Shown piece after piece: positions 17,862 through 24,891 of a stretch of 45,532 nt of DNA. Below the pieces are notes generated by a model, which was given only the letters and a program-made list of their open reading frames with translations, ran no database searches and was not told the DNA's origin. The position numbers were made by a program, and so were the translations under genes. The number at the start of each line of letters is the position of its first letter. The first letter of the stretch is position 1. This DNA comes from an uncultured Lachnospiraceae bacterium (GTDB lineage Bacteria > Bacillota > Clostridia > Lachnospirales > Lachnospiraceae), in NCBI GenBank assembly GCA_904420225.1, contig CAJFUP010000188.1, forward strand, positions 1-45,532. The letters run 5' to 3'.

Positions 17862-19634
17862 TCAGGATATATCCTGTTTGTAAGGGAAGTAAAGGGAGAA
17901 GCAGGAACCCTCTTTGGGTGTGCTGTCGATTTTTACCGAGAACTCATCCCCATAGAGCAGATGCATGCGCAGCGCTACATTGTGAATGCCGATATGTTCC
18001 CTGGGATCGGGATCCAGGTTGGAAACAGCGATGCGCAGCTTTTCCAGGGTTTCCGCGTCCATACCGATGCCGTTATCCCGGATCTGGAGACAGCAGAGAC
18101 CATCGGAACAGGAGAAAGTGATCCAGATACGGCAGTCTCCGGAAGAGATCTGCCCAGCCAGCCCGTGGAAGACAGCGTTTTCTACGATGGGCTGAATGAA
18201 AAGCTTGGGAACCAGTGCGTTCATACTGTCATCCTGAACGGAGATGAAGATGTTCAGCTGATTTCCGTAGCGCAGATTCAGAATATCCAGATAACTTCTG
18301 GTAAAATTCAGCTCCGTCTCCAGTGTCACCAGATCTGTGGATTCGATGGCATAGCGCAGAAGACGGCTCAGGGAAAGAGTCAGTTTTGGGATGTCATGTT
18401 TATATCCCAAGGCCTTGGTTTCCTCCAAGTAGATCATGTTCAGCGTGTTGAACAGAAAGTGAGGATTGATTTGGGACTGCAGGGCCATGATGCGGGTTTT
18501 GTTCAGCAGGCTGATGCGTGCGTTCAGCTCATCGGACAGCTGCTTATTGCTCTGCATATATGTGGTAATCTGTTGAGCGATGTATTTAATGTCCTGATCG
18601 TTGACCAGATCTGACGGTGTCATTTTGGGCGATTGGAGCATGGCAATCAGCGAGCGGATGGGCTTGGCGGCTCGAAAGGTAAAGAGCAGAGACAATAGGA
18701 TGCTGGCGAATAAAATCACAAAAAACAGGGTCATGGTCAGCGCCTGGACGTTGGAGAGACGGTAAGAATAGTCGGACAGCTCAGAAACCATGATATAGCT
18801 CCATGGATATTCGGCAGAATGCAGTTGTGTGTATGTAAACATTTTGCCATTGTCTTCAAAAAGGGTAGACACTTCTTCCTGCGAGCTATCATAATGGGAG
18901 AGAGAAGGAACAGCCGAGAGAGGTTCCAGCAAATCCAGCTGTCCGTAGCGGTACAGAATTTCCCCCTCATCAGTGACCAAATAGATGGACTGTGTATGGC
19001 TGGAGGTTGGCTGCAGCTCCGGCAATTTGGACAAATTCAGATTTATGACAATGGCCGAATCTCCCAATTCATAGGGAATCTGCTTCATTAGACAGAGCAG
19101 ATAAGGGAAGGTTCCATTCTTTTTCCTTGGGAAAAGCACATAGCCTTCCGGATCAGTACTCATCTTTTCCATCCAGTTGTCATCAGAAAGATAGGAGATG
19201 GAAATATGCTCTATGGAAGAGAGAATGCTTTGGTTGACGCCGGAATACAGATAAATGGAATCAATGCTGTTCTGACGGCTGCAGTATGACTTCAGCTGTT
19301 CCTGCAGCCGCTGGTAAATATTGTCCAGAAATTGTTCCGGTTTGTTGGAGCGGAAAAACAGGTTGCATAGTTCTTCGGTATCCAGGATGGCCATGATATA
19401 GCGGGCATCCTTTAAAAAGTCGTCAACTGAATTTTTCATAATCTCCGTCTGGTTTTTGCTGGACGTAAGAAACTCCGATTCCAAAATTTGCCTGGAATTG
19501 CGGTAAGTGTATACGGCAAAAACAGAAAAAAGCAGTAAGATGCAGAAAAAAAGCAGAAGAAAATTCCGCAGAAAATAACGGCTGGATAAAAGGTGGCGGA
19601 TATGTGTCTTCAAATTTTTATGGAGTTTCATCAT
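17862..19634 (-). CDS. YesM-type sensor histidine kinase
   Basis: A 590-residue membrane sensor kinase of the LytS/YesM type. A transmembrane segment at about 21-43 is followed by an extracellular sensing region (about 45-285), a second transmembrane segment (about 290-315), a HAMP-like linker and the His_kinase domain. The phosphoacceptor is His392 in ALQSQINPHFLFNTLN, and the ATPase domain has FIQPIVENAVFHG and IRDNGIGMD. The family senses carbohydrates, often through the ABC binding protein. The start is not certain: GGGAG at 19641-19645 fits ATG 19634 or 19631 better than ATG 19640. It overlaps the response regulator gene by 17 bases, so the two are co-transcribed. Confidence 0.92.
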   Translation of the reverse strand: MMKLHKNLKTHIRHLLSSRYFLRNFLLLFFCILLLFSVFAVYTYRNSRQILESEFLTSSKNQTEIMKNSVDDFLKDARYIMAILDTEELCNLFFRSNKPEQFLDNIYQRLQEQLKSYCSRQNSIDSIYLYSGVNQSILSSIEHISISYLSDDNWMEKMSTDPEGYVLFPRKKNGTFPYLLCLMKQIPYELGDSAIVINLNLSKLPELQPTSSHTQSIYLVTDEGEILYRYGQLDLLEPLSAVPSLSHYDSSQEEVSTLFEDNGKMFTYTQLHSAEYPWSYIMVSELSDYSYRLSNVQALTMTLFFVILFASILLSLLFTFRAAKPIRSLIAMLQSPKMTPSDLVNDQDIKYIAQQITTYMQSNKQLSDELNARISLLNKTRIMALQSQINPHFLFNTLNMIYLEETKALGYKHDIPKLTLSLSRLLRYAIESTDLVTLETELNFTRSYLDILNLRYGNQLNIFISVQDDSMNALVPKLFIQPIVENAVFHGLAGQISSGDCRIWITFSCSDGLCCLQIRDNGIGMDAETLEKLRIAVSNLDPDPREHIGIHNVALRMHLLYGDEFSVKIDSTPKEGSCFSLYFPYKQDIS

Positions 19635-20853
19635 GCACATCTCCCATTTTTAAAATATAGCGGCGGTATTCTGTAGGGCTGTAAGAAGTATACTGCCGGA
19701 AATTGATGAAAAAGCGGTTGCGGCTCTGATAGCCCACTGCTTTTGCGATATCATTGATTTTCATTCTGGTTCCCAGAAGCTCGATTGCCTTTTTCATACG
19801 CACGGTGGTCAGGTAGCTGAGAAAACTCATTCCTGTTTTCTGCTTGAAAAAACGGCTGAAATACGCGGAAGACAGATACACAGCATCCGCCACATCCTCG
19901 CGGGTCAGATCCATGGCATAGTGGGTTTCAATGAAAGCGATGGCCTTTTGGATTACCGTGTCATCTCTGGACGGATCGTTTTGCCCGATGGAGGCACGGG
20001 CGGCTTCTTTGTCGGCGGGCCGGTCTTTCCTGGAATCCAGAAGCTTCTCCAGAGAAGAAAAACAGATAACCGAATCAATGGAACAAAATAAATGCAGGTT
20101 CTGTTCAATATGATCCAGCAAAAGACCGGTATCCAGCCGTCCAGGTTCTTCCTGGGTAATGAGAATGAAGTCATAGTGATACCGCGTTTTAATGATAAGG
20201 TAGACATGGGCGTCGGAGAACGTCATCTGCACCATATTCATGAGAGCTGTGGAAAGAGTCTCCTGGCCATAGTTCCAGTGAAAGTGCCGGTTGGCCTCTT
20301 CCGGACAGGAGAGGCGGATTAGGAAACCACCGCTTTTCTCCAGAGGAAAAGGAAACTTCATCTTGCCAAACCGCTGTTTTAACGCTTCATAAGAGGAGAA
20401 TGCATTGGTCAGCAAATCAATAAAAAACAGCTCATATTCTTCCTTTGTGTAGTCCAGTTCCTGACGCATGGTGCGCAGCCGGTTTATGGACTGGCGGCAG
20501 TTTTCCAGGCTGGAGGCCAACTCTTCCAGATCAACCGGTTTTAGAAGATAATTGCTTACATTATACTGCAGAGCCTGCTTGGCATAATCAAACTCACTGT
20601 AGCCGCTGATAATGATCACCATGGTGGTCGGATAGGATTCCTGGATGATCCGGGACAGTTCCAGTCCATCCATTTCCGGCATCCGAATATCGGTGATGAC
20701 AATATCCGCGCTGTGGGTCCGCATCCAGTCCAGAGCTTCCTGGCCGTTGGAAAAGGTTCCGGCAACTTCATAATCCGATAACTGGGAACAGATGAAATCT
20801 TTTAAAGAGGTTCTGGTAATCATTTCATCGTCGACTATTACAACACGCATCAT
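19618..20853 (-). CDS. YesN-type response regulator with AraC DNA-binding domain
   Basis: A 411-residue response regulator. The receiver domain (about 3-120) has the acidic pair D8/D9, the phosphorylated Asp55 in VITDIRMPEMDG, and the late Lys in NYLLKPVD. A poorly conserved middle region follows. The last 100 residues are two AraC-type helix-turn-helix motifs (LTREDVADAVYLSSAYFSRF and INDIAKAVGYQSRNRFFINF). It should activate the divergent ABC transporter operon on receiving phosphate from the neighbouring kinase. ATG 20853 is preceded by GGGGG on the - strand at a 6-base spacing; 20850 is also possible. The frame is open for 53 more codons upstream, but that part covers the promoter. Confidence 0.92.
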   Translation of the reverse strand: MMRVVIVDDEMITRTSLKDFICSQLSDYEVAGTFSNGQEALDWMRTHSADIVITDIRMPEMDGLELSRIIQESYPTTMVIIISGYSEFDYAKQALQYNVSNYLLKPVDLEELASSLENCRQSINRLRTMRQELDYTKEEYELFFIDLLTNAFSSYEALKQRFGKMKFPFPLEKSGGFLIRLSCPEEANRHFHWNYGQETLSTALMNMVQMTFSDAHVYLIIKTRYHYDFILITQEEPGRLDTGLLLDHIEQNLHLFCSIDSVICFSSLEKLLDSRKDRPADKEAARASIGQNDPSRDDTVIQKAIAFIETHYAMDLTREDVADAVYLSSAYFSRFFKQKTGMSFLSYLTTVRMKKAIELLGTRMKINDIAKAVGYQSRNRFFINFRQYTSYSPTEYRRYILKMGDVHDETP

Positions 20854-20939
20854 GCTTATCCCCCATTTCTTTTGTTTCGCTTCGTCAGACAGAGACAGTG
20901 ACCACCTGAGAAGCCTTGAAAGCACTGTAGTGTACTTTA

Positions 20940-20968
20940 AGTATAGTATGGGTGTATCGTTTTTACAA
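20940..20968 (-). promoter_or_regulatory. Promoter of the yesN-yesM-like operon
   Basis: On the - strand TTGTAA (20968-20963) and TATACT (20945-20940) are separated by exactly 17 bases. One arm of the GTATCGTTT inverted repeat fills the spacer, so a bound regulator would touch RNA polymerase here. Confidence 0.75.
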
Positions 20969-21001
20969 TAAACTGTCAGAATATGGAAACGAAACGATAC
21001 A
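20953..21001. promoter_or_regulatory. Inverted repeat in the divergent regulatory region
   Basis: TGTATCGTTT (20953-20962) and AAACGATACA (20992-21001) are perfect 10-base reverse complements with a 29-base spacer. One arm is inside the regulator promoter, the other about 55 bases before the expected start of the ABC operon, where AraC-type activators usually bind. It is a good candidate for the YesN-type regulator's site. A related GTATCGTTTTA lies at 15800-15810, upstream of the SGNH gene. Confidence 0.55.
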
Positions 21002-21023
21002 TAATGTAACAAAACATCACTAG

Positions 21024-21050
21024 CTGGAATACAATTATCCCCAGTATAAT
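21024..21050 (+). promoter_or_regulatory. Likely activator-dependent promoter of the ABC operon
   Basis: A consensus TATAAT stands at 21045-21050, but there is no good -35: CTGGAA at 21024-21029 gives a 15-base spacer. A strong -10 with a poor -35 is what a promoter that needs an activator would show. Confidence 0.5.
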
Positions 21051-21106
21051 AAATGTATCAAAAGAAACATCCCCAGAAAAGGGAGTGAGAGAAAGAGGGA
21101 AGAGAG

Positions 21107-22048
21107 ATGGAGATGGTGAAACTGGAAAAGCACAAAGTCAGACGGAACCGGGCGGTATTCCGGGAAAACTTCTGGCTCACCATGATGGTGCTTCCGGGAG
21201 CCCTTCTGCTGTTGGTGTTTAACTATATTCCAATGGCGGGCGTTGTGATGGCTTTTAAAAAGTATAATCCGGTGGAGGGAATTTGGGCCAGTGAGTGGTG
21301 CGGGCTGGAAAATTTTGAATTCTTCTTCACATCGCAGGATGCGGTGCGGGTTATCCGCAACACGTTGGGATACAGCGTGACATTTTTGATACTGGATTTG
21401 ATTGCGGGAGTGACGCTGGCCATTATGTTTTACAATCTGCGGTCCCGCAAGGCGCTGAAGCTTTATAATACTGTTGTGATCCTGCCGCGGTTTATGTCTA
21501 TGGTTATCATTGCATTCATTGTTTATACGCTTCTGAATCCGTCCTACGGTATTTTTAACACTGTCATTGAACAGTTTGGAGGGACAGGTGTACAGTGGTA
21601 TATGGAGCCGGGCTATTGGCCGTTTATCCTGACAGGAGTACATATTTGGCAGACAGTGGGAATGAATAGTATTATTTATTATGCATCTCTCATGGGTCTG
21701 GATGAATCGCTTATTGAGGCAGCACAGTTGGACGGAGCCAATAAATGGCAGCAGACCATGCATGTAGTCATTCCCCATCTGGTTCCCGTCATGGTTATTA
21801 CTACGATCTTAGGAATTGGCCATCTGTTTTCTGGAGATTTCGGATTATTCTATCAGGTCACGAAGGATGTGGGACTCTTGTATCCCACAACGGATATTAT
21901 TAATACGTATACCTTCCGCGCTCTGCAGAACGGCGCCCTGGAAAAATCGACAGCCGTTGGTCTGTTCCAGTCTTTGACCGGTTTGATTTTGGTGGTGGTC
22001 ACCAACGGAATTGTCCGCAAGATCAGTCCGGAAAACAGTATGTTTTAG
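21107..22048 (+). CDS. Sugar ABC transporter permease (LplB/YtePQ type), first subunit
   Basis: A 313-residue inner-membrane permease of the CUT1 family. Six hydrophobic segments are visible, from LPGALLLLVFNYIPMAGVV to the final FQSLTGLILVVVTNGIV. The ATPase-contact loop is EAAQLDGANKWQQTMHVVIPHL, with the expected EAAxxDGA core. The opening and the length match the LplB/YteP permeases that import oligosaccharides or oligo-uronides. A GAGGGAAGAG stretch precedes ATG 21107; ATG 21113 is also possible. It is the first gene of the operon activated from 21050. Confidence 0.93.
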   Translation: MEMVKLEKHKVRRNRAVFRENFWLTMMVLPGALLLLVFNYIPMAGVVMAFKKYNPVEGIWASEWCGLENFEFFFTSQDAVRVIRNTLGYSVTFLILDLIAGVTLAIMFYNLRSRKALKLYNTVVILPRFMSMVIIAFIVYTLLNPSYGIFNTVIEQFGGTGVQWYMEPGYWPFILTGVHIWQTVGMNSIIYYASLMGLDESLIEAAQLDGANKWQQTMHVVIPHLVPVMVITTILGIGHLFSGDFGLFYQVTKDVGLLYPTTDIINTYTFRALQNGALEKSTAVGLFQSLTGLILVVVTNGIVRKISPENSMF

Positions 22049-22058
22049 GGGGTGCCAC

Positions 22059-22976
22059 ATGAACAAACAGCAACCAGTCCTTGCCATGGGGACGACAAAA
22101 AAGAAGAAATTTTCCTGGGGACAGGCGGTTCTTCATCTGATTTTCATTATCATGGTATTGATGTATCTGGTTCCTTTCCTGCTGGTAATTTCCATCTCTT
22201 TTTCGGATGAAAGCGCCATTATCCGGGAAGGCTACTCACTGATACCGCCGGAATTTTCACTGGAAGCCTATAAGCTGGCATTCCGGAATCCGGATCAGAT
22301 GCTGCAATCTTACAAGATTACTATTTTATTCACATTGGTAGCGACAGCACTTTCCATTCTCATTATGGGAGTCATGGCTTATCCGCTGTCAAGATCCAAT
22401 TATAAGCTGAGAAAACCATTTACCTTTTTTGTACTGTTCACCATGCTGTTTTCCGGTGGTATGGTACCCAGCTATATCCTCAATGTCCAGTATCTTCACT
22501 TGAATGATACATTTTGGATCTATATTCTTCCGGGCCTGGTTTCCGCTTATAATTTGATTATTATCCGAACCAACTATAAGAGCCTGCCGGATGAGCTGAT
22601 TGAAGCCGCAAAGGTAGACGGCGCCAAGGAACTTTATATTTGCTTTAAGATTGTGATGCCTTTGTGCAAGCCGGTATTGGCTTCTGTGGGCTTCCTATTC
22701 CTGGTGGCCAAATGGAACGACTGGATGACCTCCCTTCTTTATATCCATGATGCCAAGCTGTATTCTCTTCAGTATCTTCTGCAGAAGATACTGAAGGAAT
22801 CAGAATACCTAAAACAGCTGGCAGATACCGGACAGCTGATGGGCGGTGAGGTGTTTCCGTCGGAAAGTTACCGATACGCCATGGCGCTTATCGCAGCCGG
22901 ACCGGTTTTGGTAATCTTCCCATTCTTCCAAAAATACTTTTCAAAGGGTATGACATTGGGAGGAGTAAAAGGGTAA
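22059..22976 (+). CDS. Sugar ABC transporter permease (LplC/YtcP type), second subunit
   Basis: A 305-residue permease, partner of the preceding subunit. The ATPase-contact loop is EAAKVDGAKELYICFKIVMPLCKP. The C-terminal FPFFQKYFSKGMTLGGVKG is the signature end of LplC/YtcP proteins. Six transmembrane segments are visible. ATG 22059 is preceded by TAGGGGGTG; the frame is open upstream to 22011, but that part overlaps the first permease. The gap to it is 10 bases, so the two are coupled. Confidence 0.94.
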   Translation: MNKQQPVLAMGTTKKKKFSWGQAVLHLIFIIMVLMYLVPFLLVISISFSDESAIIREGYSLIPPEFSLEAYKLAFRNPDQMLQSYKITILFTLVATALSILIMGVMAYPLSRSNYKLRKPFTFFVLFTMLFSGGMVPSYILNVQYLHLNDTFWIYILPGLVSAYNLIIIRTNYKSLPDELIEAAKVDGAKELYICFKIVMPLCKPVLASVGFLFLVAKWNDWMTSLLYIHDAKLYSLQYLLQKILKESEYLKQLADTGQLMGGEVFPSESYRYAMALIAAGPVLVIFPFFQKYFSKGMTLGGVKG

Positions 22977-23020
22977 TGCGGAGACAGGGGATCAACAAGC
23001 GTATAAAAATAAGGTATCCA

Positions 23021-23070
23021 GGAGGGAGGTCCGGAAAAAGCGGCAATTCCGGATTCCGGACAGCCTCTCC
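23021..23070 (+). other. Intergenic hairpin between permease and binding-protein genes
   Basis: GTCCGGAA (23029-23036) pairs with TTCCGGAC (23054-23061), and the flanking GGAGGGAG and CCTCTCC extend the stem. There is no T-run, so it is more likely an mRNA stabiliser or processing site that raises the yield of the binding protein than a terminator. Confidence 0.5.
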
Positions 23071-23107
23071 ATAACATACAATCAAAAAAGAAAAGGAGAA
23101 TAAGTGT

Positions 23108-24736
23108 ATGAGACTGAGAAAACGAATTCTGGCAGTTACACTGGCATCTGTCATGGCGTTTGCTTTCGCCGGATGCGGAAATGATGCTGCACAGACAACA
23201 GCAGCGGAAACAGAAAATGAGACGCAAGCAGAGGAAACCCAAAACGCGGAAGGAACGGAATCGGAGGAGACCGATACAGAGACCAAGGATCCGGTGACAC
23301 TGGTATGGTGGTACCGCGGCAACGGTGAGCAGAAGGATACCAAAATGGTTCAGGATGCTTTGAATGAGAAGCTGAAAACATATCCCGGTCTTGAGCATGT
23401 AACAGTTGAACTGAAATGCTACACATCTTCAGAATACAAGCAGGCCGTAACCCTGGCACAATCCTCTAAAGAACAGATTGACATCCTGAACACCGTGAAT
23501 TTGGATTTTGCGGAGGAAGTGGAGAAGGGAAGTTTGATTCCCATGGATGATCTGATTGACTCTGTGGACGGCCTGAAGGAAACACTGCCGGATTGGCTGT
23601 GGGAGCTGGGCAGCGTAGACGGACAGATTTACATGGTTCCCAACTATCAGAGAGCCGCCAGCATGAACTATGTCATCACGCCCACCGAGTGGCTGGAAAA
23701 ATACGGCGATGCGGAGAAGATTGAGGAGACACTGAAAAAGGATGACGCGTCTCTGGCGGAGAAGGCGGCCGTACTGGAAGAGTATACCAGAAATGTGCAG
23801 GCCGGCGAGGGCGCAACCCATTATATGCCGCCTCTGGGTTCCATGGTATACAACGGCTATGCCATCACTGAATTTACCGATACTGTTTACGGTGATTATC
23901 TGAAGGTTTATGGAGAAGATACTGTCCAGAACAAATATATGACAGATGTGATGAAAGAAACCTTTGAGATATCTGCCCGTGAATATGAGGAAGGGCTGGT
24001 TCATCCGGATATCCTGACCATCAATGCCACAGACTTCAGCGGCGCCAATATGCTCAATGAAGTATCCTATGTATTCTGCATCAACAATCAGTTTGGAGAT
24101 TCGGAGAGAGTTTCCAAGATTTACAGTGATATGTATGGGTTTGATGTAACAGCAATTCCGGTAAAGGATAACTATTACATTACAAATACATGGGCAGCAG
24201 GTGGAAATGGTATTTCTTCCAGCTGTGAGCATCCGGAGGAGGCTATGGCCTTTATCAACGCCATGACCCAGGAAGAAGGAAAAGAGCTGTATAACCTGGT
24301 GGTATACGGAATTGAAGGCGTACATTACAATAAGATTGACGACACGCATATTGAAACGCTGGAGTATTCCGGAACACAGGGCGGCGTGGATACTTCTTAC
24401 GCCGGAATCAAGTGGATCCTTGGAAATACATTTAACGCATACCTGAATCAGGCCTGCACCGATGATGAGATAGAAGAGTCTCTGAAGCTGAATGAGTCCA
24501 CAGATAATATCCGCTCCGATTTAATCGGCTGCACCTTCAAGACCGATGCGGTACAGACGGAAATTGAGCAGACCACAGCTGTAGCCACCGAGTACAGCAA
24601 GCCTCTGATGTACGGCGTTATGGGCAGCAGCGGTTGGGAAGCCACATACAATGACTTTATTGATAAGCTGAAGAATGCCGGTGTAGATGCGGTAACAGCA
24701 GAGCTGCAGTCCCAGGTGGACGCATTCCTGCAGTAA
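23108..24736 (+). CDS. Extracellular sugar-binding lipoprotein of the ABC transporter
   Basis: A 542-residue solute-binding lipoprotein (family 1, LplA/YtcQ-like). The signal peptide has KR, then a hydrophobic stretch, then the lipobox FAGC with the lipid-carrying Cys23. A Glu/Thr-rich spacer (about 25-60) links it to the binding domain, which begins VTLVWWYRGNGEQKDT. It would capture oligosaccharides outside the membrane and deliver them to the two permeases. AAAAGGAG stands at 23091-23098 before ATG 23108. The usual order has the binding protein first; here it is third. No ATPase gene follows. Confidence 0.94.
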   Translation: MRLRKRILAVTLASVMAFAFAGCGNDAAQTTAAETENETQAEETQNAEGTESEETDTETKDPVTLVWWYRGNGEQKDTKMVQDALNEKLKTYPGLEHVTVELKCYTSSEYKQAVTLAQSSKEQIDILNTVNLDFAEEVEKGSLIPMDDLIDSVDGLKETLPDWLWELGSVDGQIYMVPNYQRAASMNYVITPTEWLEKYGDAEKIEETLKKDDASLAEKAAVLEEYTRNVQAGEGATHYMPPLGSMVYNGYAITEFTDTVYGDYLKVYGEDTVQNKYMTDVMKETFEISAREYEEGLVHPDILTINATDFSGANMLNEVSYVFCINNQFGDSERVSKIYSDMYGFDVTAIPVKDNYYITNTWAAGGNGISSSCEHPEEAMAFINAMTQEEGKELYNLVVYGIEGVHYNKIDDTHIETLEYSGTQGGVDTSYAGIKWILGNTFNAYLNQACTDDEIEESLKLNESTDNIRSDLIGCTFKTDAVQTEIEQTTAVATEYSKPLMYGVMGSSGWEATYNDFIDKLKNAGVDAVTAELQSQVDAFLQ

Positions 24737-24811
24737 TCAGGAATCCGGCGGAGCGCAGAAGGACTTCGGGACAATAAAAATAGAAAGCGGAGACAATAGC
24801 GCGGGATAATG

Positions 24812-24866
24812 AACGGCCATGGCAGACTGCTGCACCATGAAGCAGACAGCGCCATGGCCGTTTTTT
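24812..24866 (+). terminator. Intrinsic terminator right before the GH105 gene
   Basis: AACGGCCATGGC (24812-24823) pairs perfectly with GCCATGGCCGTT (24851-24862), with CTGCT/AGCAG pairing inside, and the stem runs into TTTTTT. It lies 75 bases past the binding protein stop. The GH105 ribosome binding site begins 4 bases later, leaving no room for a separate promoter, so it probably acts as a partial terminator. Confidence 0.88.
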
Positions 24867-24891
24867 GACAGGAGAAAGGCTGGTAACAAGT

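Noticed and set aside
20854-21012. N-terminal extension of the YesN-type regulator
   Set aside because: The extra 53 codons cover the -35/-10 pair and the inverted repeat, and the receiver domain starts normally at 20853 after a GGGGG ribosome site.
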